In this document: positions 1-11,851 of the stretch, one piece after another
Numbering within the stretch: the stretch's first letter is position 1
Layout of the letters: every line of letters begins with the position of its first letter
Assembly: GCA_018417955.1 (NCBI GenBank)
Contig: JACTVC010000002.1
Coordinates: 2,294,001 to 2,358,000, forward strand
DNA from: Laccaria trichodermophora
Lineage: Eukaryota > Basidiomycota > Agaricomycetes > Agaricales > Hydnangiaceae
Length of the DNA: 64,000 nt
Reading direction: 5' to 3'
Translations under genes and position numbers: made by a program
Notes under the pieces: model-generated
Seen by the model: only the letters and a program-made list of their open reading frames with translations
Databases searched by the model: none
What the model was told of the DNA's origin: nothing

Positions 1-323
1 CGTTCTAAAAATAGACCATTCGTCCACGGCGCACCTCCCTCACACAAAGAAAGCTGTACTTATTTTCTGACAGAAGAGGGCTTTCAAGATTTGTTAGATT
101 CCTCCTGATTAAATTGCGCTGCATGCTCTGTTACGGACAATCATGGGAACTTGGATTATCTGCTGCCTGTCTTCTCTACCTGTTTGATCAAGTGTCCCCT
201 TCTACGTTGATGCCAGCATATTCTCGTATCACGAAGCTACTCTGGCGCACGTGTGCACTGGGATACCTATCAATATAAGTACGACTCGAGGCTTCTTGCT
301 CAAACTTCCTCCAACGATTCATC
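1..323. other. Window start, upstream region of the transporter gene
   Basis: No convincing coding frame or RNA gene is visible here. An AT-rich stretch near 270-280 (around caatataagt) lies about 50 bases before the first ATG and could be a core promoter element. The rest is unremarkable sequence, presumably the promoter and 5' leader of the gene starting at 324. Confidence 0.4.
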
Positions 324-2742
324 ATGGCGTCTTTCGAAAAACTCCCTGGCGAAAGAGCTGATCATTTGAATGCCAATGAAAAGAAAGAAGGCATCGACAA
401 CCCGCTCGTTCAGGATCCAAAGGCTTCCCGAAAGGAGATTTTGAGTGCACACTTTACGATCTGGGCAGCGGCATTTGGACTGATTAGCGATGGATGTAAG
501 TTTTTGTACACAAATATCATGCACATAGATGTTTATCCGAGCTTTTAGATCAGAACAATCTCATGACTATGGCTAACGTAGAGCTAACTACCGTGACGTC
601 GCGAAATTGGCTGATAGCCAATCAAGGTTATTTTCAAAAGGTTATACCCCAAAGCTTACACTGCGGTAGTTTCAACCCGAGTCTCAAATTCGCTACTCGT
701 TGGCAAGTGTGTATCTGCCTCACGTTAGTATCCATACTAACGAGTGATATGCAATCACATAGGCGCTATCATCGGACAGATCCTCGTGGGCCTCATCTGT
801 GATCGCGTCGGACGAAAGGTCGCCCTTGTATCTACTACCGCTCTTATTATACTGGGTGCCGCCCTAGCGACAGCTGCTCATGGCGCGAGTGGAAGTCCTA
901 CAGGATTGTTCTGGTTCTTGACGTTTGCAAGGTGAATACGGGTTCGAATCGAGAGCGAACACAAAATCTGATACGTTCTTCTAGAGGAATCACGGGAATA
1001 GTAAAAAACACAACACTCGTTTTACCGTAGTTTCTGATAAAAGTTCAGGGAGTTGGTGGGGAGTACCCGGCATCGTCGACAAGTGCATCGGAAGCCGCCA
1101 ACGAGACAATGACAGATAGTCGAGGCCCAGGTGCAGATTCTTCTTTGGCTCTCATTCCCTTCCTTGCTGATGATTCGATATAGTCTTTATCATGGTTACG
1201 AACTTTGTTTTGAGCGTACGTTTTTCGGTCCTCTAAGCCGTCTCACCATCGATCGTATTTCAGTTTGGAGGGCCTTTAGCTGTGTCAGTTTTTTTGATTG
1301 TCTTGTCCGCGGTGGGAGAAGAGCACCTTCAAATTGTTTGGACAGTTTGTTTTGGAATAGGAATGTTGCTGCCCATGACAGTACTTTACTTTCGTATGCG
1401 GATGCTCTCTACGCGGCTGTTTCGCGATGGAGCCATTAAACGTAAGTAAAATACCTTGACAGTGGGTATCAGTCGATTCACTGAAAAAATAGGACATGTT
1501 CCGTATCGGTTGGTAATTCAGCGTTACTGGAAATCATTGATAGGCACTTGTGGCGCTTGGTTGGTTTATCAGATTTTATGTCCACGTACGGCACCGTTAT
1601 GACTGATTTTTCCTTGTAGGTTTCTTTACGATTTCGTACCTCTTTTTTTTTCCCTTTTAGTGGATTATCTCCCTGATACATGTTCATGCATAGATCACCT
1701 TCCCGAATGGCGTGTTTTCAGGCACTATAATATCAAGTGTTATCCATGACGGCGATATCAAAAGAACAGCGGAGTGGCAGCTTCTTCTGGGGGCAATCGC
1801 GTTGCCTGGTGTTTTCATCGGGGCTCTCCTGTGCAACCCACTTGGACGTCGCAACACCGTGAGCATGGGGCATGATGTATGATGGGTTCATTCCTAAAGC
1901 CATTAATTGAATGTAGATGATGTTAGGATTCAGCGGTTATCTGGTCTTTGGTAGGTTGGACATTATAAAATATTATCTATCGTCAATTTCGATCGCAGGC
2001 CTCGTCATCGGTTTAACCTACGATAGAATCACCAAAGTCGTACCTCTTTTCGTCATCTTGTAAGTGACATGTTGGTGTCCAACCGTCTGCTCAATTTCGG
2101 AGTCTAGTTACGGACTGATGCAATCTTTCGGAAACATGGTACGATTTTCGAACTTCATTGATAGTACTTGTGAAGATTTGAGAAATTTCACAGGGGCCAG
2201 GAGACATGTTGGGCCTAGTGAGTGCTGAGTGAGTAGGGCTCAGTTCAAAGTATCAAAGCTCACGTGTTTGCATCCTCACAGATCATATGCCACTCCGATT
2301 CGGTGAGTGTTTTGTCCACCTTCGTCATCGTAAACTGAGGTGTTGAAGGGGAACCTGCTATGGGCTGTCTGCCGCCATAGGCAAGGCAGGAGCTGCCATG
2401 GGGACGCAAGCTTTCACCCCCATTCAACTGCACCTTGGCAAAAAGTACATCCGCCGTTTGCGTTTGAGTGTTTTATGTGCTGATAAATTACGGCAGATGG
2501 ACATTTATTGTTGCTGGTATGATTGCTTTTCTAGATGCCCCTCAAGTTCCCCCCTGACGTAAAATCCAGCGATTTGCGGCACAACAGGCATCCTCGTGAC
2601 ATACTTCTTCATATCTGATATGACCGGCGTTGATCTTGCAGATGAAGATATGAAGTTTATGCAATATTTAGCCGAGAATGGATGGACAGGAGAGGTGGGG
2701 GAAAACCAGGTTGAGGGAGATGAATTACCTAATCGCGCTTAA
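324..2742 (+). CDS. MFS transporter, phosphate / glycerophosphoinositol (GIT1-PHO84) type
   Basis: Proton-coupled plasma-membrane carrier of the major facilitator superfamily, most like fungal glycerophosphoinositol/phosphate permeases. What is seen: the start MASFEKLPGE; the first helix ending ...ISDGY, continuing QNNLMTMAN; the loop 2-3 signature DRVGRKVAL; the helix-4 motif GVGGEYPASS; then SEAANE, GLVIGLTYD and a late GKAGAAMGTQAF block. It ends at taa 2740-2742. The first exons are 324-495, 549-577, 627-702, 763-931, 985-1000 and from 1049; they stay in frame. The 703-762 intron has a GC donor and the 985-1000 exon is only 16 nt. Further small exons follow to the stop. The ATG at 324 is the only plausible start. 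The next gene begins about 45 bases after the stop on the same strand. Substrate is inferred from family resemblance only. Confidence 0.85.
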
Positions 2743-2787
2743 AAAGTGGTATTAAATATTTCTTGTTGTCCTTTTCTCCTCCTGTAT

Positions 2788-5467
2788 ATGTCAATCGCCG
2801 TACCCCCATTGGCGTACAACCAGACCTTATTCCGTTCATGCTACTCAAAGGTGCATACGCGGTTTTACGCATCGAGTTATTCAGCGACTATTGTCAACGC
2901 TGATCAGCACAACGCCAATGCCGTGGCCAACATAACTCGTTCACGACGTGGGACGAAGTCTGGAGAACTGAAGACATTCTCAGCGACAAGAGCGGCCAAG
3001 GGACAACTCATCAATACGAGGAACCCACTAGATGAAAACAAACTAGAGGGTCATCTCAGATCTGTTGCGGCTGCTGGATCCCAGGTTACGCTTCAAGATG
3101 TGGAGGGGTACAGACCTCAAACTCAACCTTCAATTACCTTGCTTGAGTACGAGTCTCAGTACAACCTACTCGTTCAAAGGCTTGTTCGGTCGTTTAGTTT
3201 AGAACAACTGACCCAAGTCTTGGAGTTGTACCACCTACAACCACCGCCAAAGCCCACAAAGCGGAAATGTGCCCGTTCAATTGTGGAACAGGAATGGAAT
3301 TGGCCGTCACTCGCAGATGTCCGACGAAAGAAGACTGATACCGAGTTTTCAAGTAAAAGTAAGCTCCTTTTTTCCCTACATATTCATCGTTTCTATCCTT
3401 TGTGGTCTAGCGTTCCCTCTGTCTCGCCATGTATCATTCCTATTGCTCGGAAAAGGTTTGAATACATTTTTCAAAGTTACCATCTTATGCTCATGAGCTC
3501 AAAGATGGATCTCAGTTGCTGCAGTTATCTCTTAAGCACAATGTGCACGTATCATTCTCGGATAGGCCACTCTCTCTCAAGGCTGAAGGGCTCAGCGGTT
3601 CCTTGCGTTCACTAGAGCAGGACGTGAAAGGCTTTATAGCTGTGGGTCACTCTATTTGTCCCAAATCACTTTCATTGACCAGGTATAGGGTATAACACAA
3701 GAAACGTTTGCTTTACCCGTCAAACGTACCGTATCATTGGCTCTAATACAACATATTTCCCGAACATCAGGGGCATTCTTGGAAACTGTTGACAGCCAGA
3801 AGGTATTGCTCCGTTGTTTTGGATTGTGCTTCTACTCCTAACCTTGTGTTGTAGTTGCGGATTTTCTCTAGCAAAGCTCACCCGCATACGCTTGTTTTAG
3901 CTAAGGAGCTGATTATGCAAGGGCTCTGTCAGGTTACTAATTTATATATTTATATATCCAGCGCAACTAAAATTTCACAGGAAACGTTCTCACCGACTTT
4001 GGCTTATTCTACTCCTAGATCCCCTGCCACTAAATTGGGGTCCGCATACTCCCTATACCCCTTCTTTCCTGCGCAGGCTTTATTGTGGGCAGCCAAAGGG
4101 AAGAGTTATTTCAGAGTTCGTAGGGTCGGCCGTTGGCTTGATGCCCACCCTTACGAAGACATGCACGAGCCTGTTGGAACTGAGAGTGTGACTCTAGCGA
4201 CGGGCAAGTGGGTAATCTAGTTCTGATCCGATCATCGTTCTGTCTAACGAGCAGCTTAATCTGGAAAGTGAACTTACCCAGATTAAAAGTTGTTTATTGG
4301 CTATGCTAGGGAAATGCACCTCGTTGACATCACCGGTGATTAGAGCCAGGTACTATATACACGATATACGCGCTTAATAAGTCAAGCTCATGTCGTCAAG
4401 TCCAGGCCACTTAGTGTTGGGCATTTCGTCCCCTCAAAGAACCACCCTTACGCCTCCCCTTCAAGGATCCATGGAAATTACAAACATTGTCCATTGGATA
4501 AACAATTCTCCCAATAGGATAGAGTTGGTTCCCTGGTATCGTCTTATAACTTCTTTGACTCATTCGTACCCATACATACGTTCACAGTCTATCCGACGCC
4601 CCTCGCCGTTCCCGTCCTCAAGAAGACTGTACAACCTGTTCCCTTCTCTATGTTGCGGTCGGAAAAAGGGGGAAAAATTCGCATGAAACGATAAGGCCAC
4701 CCACAAGAAAAGTCCTTCAATTCGAATTCGTTGCGAGTCCGCGAGGTGACCTTACGTCACAAGGCGAAAACGTGGATTCCTCACGTGAAGGAACCCATGG
4801 TGTTGCCCTGGACAATACTACTAAGGGCAAAACTTTGACCAACAGGTCATCTTGCCAAGTGGGTTATGAGGGCACGCTTGATCTTCTTCGGCCGGATCGG
4901 TAAGTGCTACAATAACTCGCTGATTCAGGGAAAAAGACATAGATATTTTTGAAGAAATACAGATATTCGCTTCTCCGCGACAAATCTTACATCCGTAGAT
5001 CCCAACGATTGGCCTCAGCAGTTGAAAAACTATCATCAGCAAGTGGATACATTGTTGGTGCATGTTTTCTCTAGACGAACGGAAGTGCTCATTTTTGCCT
5101 TCAAGCCTCTCTTCTGATATAGCCGGAGCTGAACCAGAGCCCCCTATGTCGGTTGCTCACAGTGGTGTTGTTTACGCCCTCGACTCTCGTATACAACGTC
5201 AGACAATACCCAGCCAGGATGATCCCTTAGGGTTCAGCGAAGAAGTCGTTTGGTCGGGTTCCCTTAATGAAGACAATCACCCAGAGTCCGCCATCCACCA
5301 GGTAATTAAAATCTCTGTCTTATGTTTATCGTACTGATTCCCCACAGGTGGTCTGCAATAACCTCACAGACGATGCCAACTGGGCTTCCTTCATTCAAAG
5401 ATGTGACTTCTTCAATACGAGGGTAGCATCACAAGAAAGGGGCCGAGAACACCGTCGAATATTTTGA
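2788..5467 (+). CDS. Probable mitochondrial SLS1-like protein with KH-type domain
   Basis: Probably the mitochondrial inner-membrane regulator SLS1, which in yeast couples mitochondrial transcription to translation. The N-terminus is rich in R, S and Y with few acids (MSIAVPPLAYNQTLFRSCYS...), as in a mitochondrial presequence. A block LVRSFSLEQLTQVLELY follows, then WNWPSLADVRRKK. After a split exon comes FLLLGKDGSQLLQLSL, a KH-like GxxG loop (GKDG). Late blocks include YSLYPFFPAQALLW, SYFRVRRVGRWL and VVWSGSLNEDN, and the protein ends ...REHRRIF at tga 5465-5467. The ATG at 2788 was chosen because the upstream in-frame codon at 2746 is GTG. The family name rests on domain order and overall look. 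The stop is 20 bases from the stop of the opposing SPB1 gene, so the transcripts almost certainly overlap. Confidence 0.6.
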
Positions 5468-5487
5468 GTGCACCGTAAACAGAAGTG

Positions 5488-8400
5488 TTAATGAGAACGT
5501 TTTCGCGTGGCCTTCTCCTTGCGTTTCTTTGCCCTAACCTTAAGAATGAGTCAGTTCGGTTGGCGTGAAAACCTGCGTGTAAAGACAAACCTCTTTCTTC
5601 ATACGAGAGTCAACCATTGTATACCTTCCTTTCACTCCTTTAGGTCGACCTTTCAAACCCTTATGTGCACCTTTTGCCACGACAACCTTAATGTCTTTCT
5701 TCGCCTTTTTCCCGGCTGAGAGCCCTCTTCGCATCAACTTCTCTATCTGCTGAGCCTTCTCACGTTCTGACATGTCAGCCGTCGAATTGACACCCTCCGC
5801 CTTTTTCATAGCTTTGTCTAACTGCTGGGCAGCCTTGAACTTCTTCCGTGCTTTAGCCTCGGCCACCTTCTTGATAGGACGAGCGTCCAATGCCCGCTGT
5901 TTAGCCCGCAATGCCACCACAGCCTCCTTTGTGATGGGAAGGTTTGGTTTGTAGAATTTGGCCTCTTCATCAAGGAACCAGGCAGGAAGGCCTTCTTTGG
6001 AATTGAGAGAATATCGGTTAAACCCATCGTTGATGAGCTGCGTTTTCGTCTTCTGGTGATTGACTAGTTGCTGTGCGATGGTTACAGCTTCAGGTGTTAT
6101 TAACCCCAATTCTAGATGGATCGTTAGAAGTGGACGGTGAAAGAGTCGAGAAGAGTCCTACTGTTTATCCTGGCCAATTTAATTTCATCTTCATTTTCAT
6201 CCTCAACATTCCACATGGCTGTGTCGCCGTCATCGTCTTGTGGAATGAGCTCAAAGTCGTTTTCGGTGGAGGATATCTTTGATAGCAGCCTTGAGAAGGT
6301 CATAGATGTGCACAATGCCATCGCTTACCTCAACATCTTCGAAATCCTCTTCATCTTCATCTTCTAGATTCTCCATTTCATCTTCCAGGTTCTCCATATC
6401 ATCGAGGCCGTTTATGCCAGTAAAGACATCTTGAGCAAACCAAACTTTGGCAGCCGCGCTTGTTTTGGGCGGATCTAGTTTTGAGATAAGGCGTTGTCGC
6501 TTCGCAATTTGCGACGAACTGGGAGGATCTTGTAGCTTTCGTCGTTTTCGCTTTGATTGCACCTCTTCTTCTTCACTGTCATCAGAGGAGTAAACGGACG
6601 ACGCCTCATCATTGTTCTTGACTTGCTGCATCCTCTCCCAACCACCCTCCTCGTCGCTTTCCTCCAACTCTTGGTCAGTGTCTCGCGAATCTATTCCATG
6701 CCACTCCTCGCGCTCAGCATTCTTTCTCCTAGACTCCTTGACTTTGTATTTCGCATCTCGTTCGCGGAGCCTGTCTTGATATGCATCGTAAAGTCCATCC
6801 ATCTCAGCCTCCAATGTCGCCATCTTCTTCTCTCGCTCCTCCTCTAACTCGAGCACGTTTCCATCCTCCTCATCCTCCTCGTCCTCCTCATTAGCTGGAT
6901 CATCAGAATCTAAAATGATATCCCCATCCTCGTCTCTCATGAATGCCACTTGTTGAGTTGGCCGAAGGCCCTCTTCTGTTCTTCCCAAGTCGAAAATGTC
7001 GTCTTGCCCTACACCAAGCGATGAGTCTTCTTGATTCATACCGATGTCCAACGGTGCCGTCATCTGTAATTGCATGCGTTGAATGGTTCTGGTCTTGATT
7101 TCGTTTGCCCGTCTCCGCTCACGTTTTGCGCGAGCAGCTGATTCGGCGTTGAGTCTTTCAAGCTGATGCGATAGGTACGTCAGTATTTGATACTTTGATG
7201 ATGCGGAGGACGGAAAGTACTTCGTCTGAAATTTGCTGTTCCTCATCAATTACTTCTGCGACCTCGACTGACTCTATGAGATCCTCTGTGTTCTGGGTTT
7301 TGAGGTCCAGTCCCAGCTGAAAATGGTTACAAGTTGAGCTTCGGTTTTTCTGGGTTGGAGAAAAAACTGACTTCGTCACGGAGAGCCAGCCGCCACTTGA
7401 GCAGCGCTTTAAAGTCACCCTTACCGAGGACTTTCAAGTCGTCGCAATTGAGCCTGATATCTCCGGTGGTTATGTCAAGCCCAAGCCATCTATCAAACTG
7501 TCATTTTTGAAGCCGCTGGGAGGAAAATAGAGCGTACTCTTTTTCTTCGTCGGTGGTGAATGTGATCTTGTTGACTGAGCCAAGAACTCCTATAGGGTCC
7601 GAGCTCAAAACAAAATTGGCGGCAGGGGTTGTCTTGAACAGTGTATAATCCCCATCAGCATAACCATCGCGATGTCGTCTCTTTTTCTCTGGATGAAATA
7701 CGTTAGCTTGAACATGATTTCCCGAGGTGCCTTTATCTTCAGGAGCCAATGATGAGACATCCTTGAATACATGTCTAGGGTCAAGAAATTTGGGATCGAT
7801 GTGCTTGGGGGCTAGGAAGTCTCGACAGACGACGAAAATTTCTGCAGATACATTTCTTGATATCCAGTTAGATGGAACAGAATATGAATTCAGTTTGAGA
7901 CACACCTAGAGGATGGTGGTTTCGTAGCTTCAACTTTTCCGAACAATTGATTGAAAACCCAAATCAGATTGTTGTAATCCACACTACGGAAAACTTTGGT
8001 AACAAAAGTTCCTCCCTTGATCAAAAAGTCGACAGCAAGTTTCAAACTCATAAGGACAAGTTCAGATTGACTGTAAGCATCCTGAATCCATGCGGTACCA
8101 ACGTTCGGAGCCCCGTCGTGGAGCACAACATCCGCTTTCCAATCTTTAAGTTCTCCTCGAATAAGATTTCGACAATGGGTGGTTGTAATATCCGCTGCGA
8201 ACGTAACAACACGGGGTATTGGTTTTATCGAAACGAGATCCACGCCTACGCATGATCAGTAAGACGGGGAGGGCTCGTTGAAAAAGGGCAGACTCGCCAA
8301 CAATAACGCTGTTCGGAGGCATGTACTTGCTGGCGACTTGGAGCCAACCACCAGGTGCTGCACAGAGATCTATCGTGCATCTTGCTGACTCGAGAAAGGA

Positions 8401-8569
8401 ATATTTTTTGTTCAACTGGATTAACTTGAACGCCGAACGGGCTCGGTATCCTTGTTCCCTGTTCGCAGAAATAAGAGGCAAGTGCGGCAAGGGAGACGGT
8501 GACAAACTTTGCAAGCTTGTAATACTTGTCGAGGCGACCCTTTCCTGTTTTCTTTTGAGCCTTTCCCAT
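5488..8569 (-). CDS. SPB1: AdoMet-dependent rRNA 2'-O-methyltransferase SPB1
   Basis: Nucleolar methyltransferase of 60S assembly, which in yeast modifies the 25S A-loop guanosine. The first exon reads [21 protein letters not shown]. The FtsJ/RrmJ fold follows: [14 protein letters not shown], the SAM loop [35 protein letters not shown] and [10 protein letters not shown]. These contain the K-D-K-E residues expected for this class. The middle and C-terminal parts are the Spb1-specific region: long acidic stretches (roughly 6250-7000) and a basic tail with [19 protein letters not shown], ending [15 protein letters not shown]. The last intron separates that tail, and the stop is at 5488-5490. Length, near 900 residues, fits the family. 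The ATG (complement of 8567-8569) faces the TMEM256-like gene across about 100 bases, so the two may share a bidirectional promoter. Confidence 0.93.
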
Positions 8570-8671
8570 CCCCGCGAAGTAGAAAGATTAGAGGGTTGCA
8601 ACAAGAAAGTTTTGCGAGGGATGAATGGGTGTTTATCCCTGTTTATCAAGAGATTCACTGAACTCAAAACT
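8570..8671. promoter_or_regulatory. Short divergent intergenic region, SPB1 / TMEM256-like gene
   Basis: About 100 bases separate the SPB1 start codon on the minus strand from the probable start codon of the TMEM256-like gene on the plus strand. Both 5' leaders and any promoter must fit here or overlap the genes. No clear TATA box was found. Calling it a shared promoter is an inference from layout. Confidence 0.4.
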
Positions 8672-9284
8672 ATGGTGTGGTGATTTCTCTACGTAAGAGA
8701 CGGACTCATGTAATGACGCTGCGTTTAGAACTCGAAGATTCTATGGAGAACGGGAGCCATATTTGGTGTAGCCAACGTCTTTTCTTCCGTGCTTCTCTGA
8801 CCGTAATTCCTTCAAGCGGCATCTGGAAGCTTGGCGGGGGCATTTGGAGGCAAGTTTAGTATCACAGCCGCCGAGTTTCTGACCGACTCAGCTCTGAAGC
8901 CCATGGGTTGAAGCAAAGGCCCGGAATTACTGAAGCAAAAATTCATGCTTGGGAGACTGCTTCAAGCTATGGAGTGAGCAAAGTGTGCCGTGAACGTCTG
9001 CTGGGCTGAAGTACTAGCTGCAGGTTTATAATGGCTTGGCCCTCCTCCTTGTTTCAATGCATCCGCGCTTCGCCACTCACAGGTTTGCTGGACCGGCTAT
9101 TGCTTTAGGGGGAATGGTCTTCTCTGGCAGTATCATGGGATTGGTACTGGCAGGTGATGGGTAAAGGCACTCTTGCTTCCACCTAGCACTGCGACTGAAT
9201 GATATTAGATTGAAATTCCTTGGACCTATTACGCCTTTAGGTGGTGTGGCCATGATTGCTGGGTATATTTCTTTAGCATTTTAG
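8672..9284 (+). CDS. Small TMEM256 / DUF423 family membrane protein
   Basis: A protein of about 120 residues with four predicted membrane helices, function unknown. Read across exons it contains [72 protein letters not shown] and [20 protein letters not shown], the standard DUF423 pattern; the stop is tag 9282-9284. Introns fall at about 8675-8728, within 8766-8816, at 8850-8899 (GC donor), at about 8982-9030, and at about 9160-9210. The 5' end is uncertain. The exon from 8729 is preceded in frame by the stop TAG that forms its acceptor. The simplest model is a first coding exon with only the ATG at 8672-8674; an in-frame ATG at 8621 would add 17 residues. Confidence 0.8.
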
Positions 9285-9426
9285 CATAGCAATTTGATAG
9301 CAATTAAACTCGATCACGTGATGATCGCGTTGTGTCGTGTCAACTCCGAAACTCAGCACCTCGAGGCAATAAACGGACCAAGTTTGGACTTTGATTTATT
9401 TTGATTTTCTCATCCTCTCTTCCTTA

Positions 9427-11389
9427 ATGACTGAGGCTCGTCCACTTCTTGGTCCATCTCTCTCCTTCTCCGCCGTCTCTTCAGCTCCTCCTAGGTTACC
9501 CAAACGCCGAATGTCATTGTCCTCAGCGCTCGAATTCTTCGCTCCAGCTGCATCCTCTTTTCAGCCTCGTCCATACGCGCCTAATGTCCAAGTCTCAGAG
9601 GCTCGCTCACGAGCTCTGCATTCCTCTCGGAACCAGCGAGACCTTCTTGCCATGCCACCCGCCGGAATGGATCCTCAACCAGCAGATCCAAATGTTTTTT
9701 TCATTCACCCACCTTTCGTCACCTTCCCAAATTCGCATTTACATCCAGATGGTTTATCTTATGTATTGATGGCTGAGAATCCTGAATGGTTTCTTGATGC
9801 CAACGATTTCATATCCCAACAGAACACTAACCCTCGAGCTATACCATATCCTGCTAACCTTGAGCCACCCAGGGGTTGGTGTCCGGCGAAGAAAAAAGAT
9901 CTCAAAGAACGCGGTGCAGAGGGATGGCCTGAAGGAGAAGAACCACGATTACGGTGCACATTTTGTCGAAGAACTTACGCCGGCGTTAACGCCAAGAGCA
10001 TGTGGAGACGACATGTCTTTGAAAAGCATAAAATCGCCATGTCTAACAGACGCGATGGCAATGAGCATCCTCGGGGACGAGGTTCAGGCAGTAAGCCTTT
10101 TCTCTTAGTATAACGACGTATTTATTCTAACTGCCACAGAGGAAAACAAGCAACTTGCATCGAACAAACCTCGTGCTGAGCCCCATGATAGGCTTGTCGA
10201 TATGGAGATCGCACTGCAAACCGAGCATCAGACGCTATCGCACAAAACGAGATTCCGTTCTGTTCTTCCCGCGGAAGAACCGAAGCGGAGAGATCGTGAT
10301 AGGAAGAAGGGAAGAGAGAATTTTACCGTACCAGCAACCCCTCGAATTCCTCAACAAGAGTTTCTTACCGCGTATGAAGGTGAAGACACTGACTCATCGT
10401 CATTTCAGCCTACTGTCCCATCTATTAGCCCACCCCTCACCCCTCCTTCATCTCTGTCGTCCGACCCATCCCTGACCTGTGAGGGACCTAGTGCCACACC
10501 ATCCGGCACTATGCGACCTGTTATCCCGCCTTCTCCATACAACCCACTTCTTACCCCCTCATTCCGCCACTCCCCTCCTCGGTTGCCATCGGACCAGCCT
10601 TGGCGTTTTCCCAGTCCAAGTCACCCATTGCACTCTCAAACTCGTGATGTGTCTTTGAGTATGCTCATTCGTGACGCGACGAGCCCTCTTGTCAAAGAGT
10701 CGTTGGGTATTGGAGCAAGTCCTCTGGTGATTCAGTCTTCGCCCATTTCGAGCCCATTACGATCAGAAATGAGCAGGTCTAGCCATTTACAGACGCCGTC
10801 TAGCGTGCTTAGAGTTCCAAAGTCCGCTGCCAGGACCCTCTTCTCAAGAAGCCAATTCCCTTCCCCCTTTGAATTTCGTAAGGTTGGAGGAAAACACTTT
10901 TCTCGGATAGAAGGATCACCCCTCGCTCGAAATCCTCGAACGGGTGCGGGTCACCGAAAATCTATCTCTATGCTGTCAGACGATTGGTTCTCTGAAAGCT
11001 CACTCTTATCCACGAATTCTCTCTCTCTCGACAATCCTATCAATGATCCCTTCGTTGCGATCTACAGCCCTTGGTCCAGCATTGGCAGTGGTTCTACAGC
11101 GTCACCAGTGCGCCCCTCCAAACCAAGTATCGAGGCAGAAAGCCCCGTGCTACGAAGCCACGCTCAACGCGCAGGCATAGGGCTTGGCATAGGGCTGCTG
11201 GAGCCCTTCACGCTACCGAAAGATGCGAACAGTATTGATGACTTGCTTGCTGACGAGGCTGACTCCGATTTCAGAACGGAACTCGACGAAGCTGAGGTAC
11301 TCCCCCCGTCTTGTAAGAACAACGTTTCGGAAGAAGTCTATAGACCGCCTCTGAAAAAGAGACGGACGTCGTTGGACCGCTGTGGCTGA
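9427..11389 (+). CDS. C2H2-like zinc-finger protein, probable DNA-binding factor
   Basis: A 637-residue protein from exons 9427-10090 and 10140-11389 (total divisible by three). The only recognisable domain is one finger, CTFCRRTYAGVNAKSMWRRH followed by VFEKH. Cysteines are at residues 177 and 180 and histidines at 196 and 201. Its C-x2-C-x15-H-x4-H spacing has a longer finger loop than the usual x12. The rest is low-complexity and rich in Ser and Pro, with many SP/TP sites suited to proline-directed kinases. Basic clusters such as PLKKRRTSLDR near the C-terminus resemble a nuclear localisation signal. I do not recognise an orthologue outside fungi. A nuclear regulatory role is inferred from the finger and the basic tail. 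Confidence 0.8.
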
Positions 11390-11851
11390 AGCTTGTTTTG
11401 AACTGATCTGCTATGTTTGCTAACTCGCTATGTTTTTGCTTCCCCTGTATGTACTCTCTCTTATATATATCTTTGGCTACTATAGGAGTTATCTACGCCT
11501 TTTTGTGTATGACTGTGGTTGTAGTTCTACGTTATCGTATTCTATCGTATTTGTAAATCACTTCAGTTGACCTCCTTCTGGCAATTTGAAAGGACTTCGT
11601 GGGAAACGGTTGTGTTGGCTGCTAACTTCCTCTCATCTCCTTGAGATCTTTGAGGGTTCAGTTCTCCGCCACAACATTCAAACGCAACTCACTCGCACTT
11701 TGTTTCAAGGGTCTTTTCAAGGTTCGCATGCCTCTTACGTGTGATAATTGCAAACGCTTTAGCCAAACACTGAACGTGAAGGCTTTCCCCCAGGAACATC
11801 CCTTCGTCTGTCTATCCCGCTCTTCCTTCTTTCATAACGACCCCACGTAAT
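11390..11851. other. Intergenic: 3' end of finger gene and RAC1 leader
   Basis: No coding frame is supported. After the stop at 11389 there is AT-rich sequence (tatatatatc near 11463) suited to transcript termination. From about 11600 the plus strand turns pyrimidine-rich and probably holds the RAC1 promoter and 5' leader. A possible leader intron runs 11722-11793 (gttcgc ... cccccag); it is a guess from splice signals alone. Confidence 0.4.

Noticed and set aside
936..952. tRNA B-box-like sequence gggttcgaatcgag
   Set aside because: It lies inside an intron of the transporter. No A box, acceptor stem or anticodon arm can be folded around it.
6251..7249. Long open frames on the plus strand opposite SPB1 (for example 6557-6847, hydrophobic)
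   Set aside because: They mirror the acidic, codon-biased minus-strand coding region of SPB1. Glu/Asp-rich coding gives hydrophobic antisense frames.
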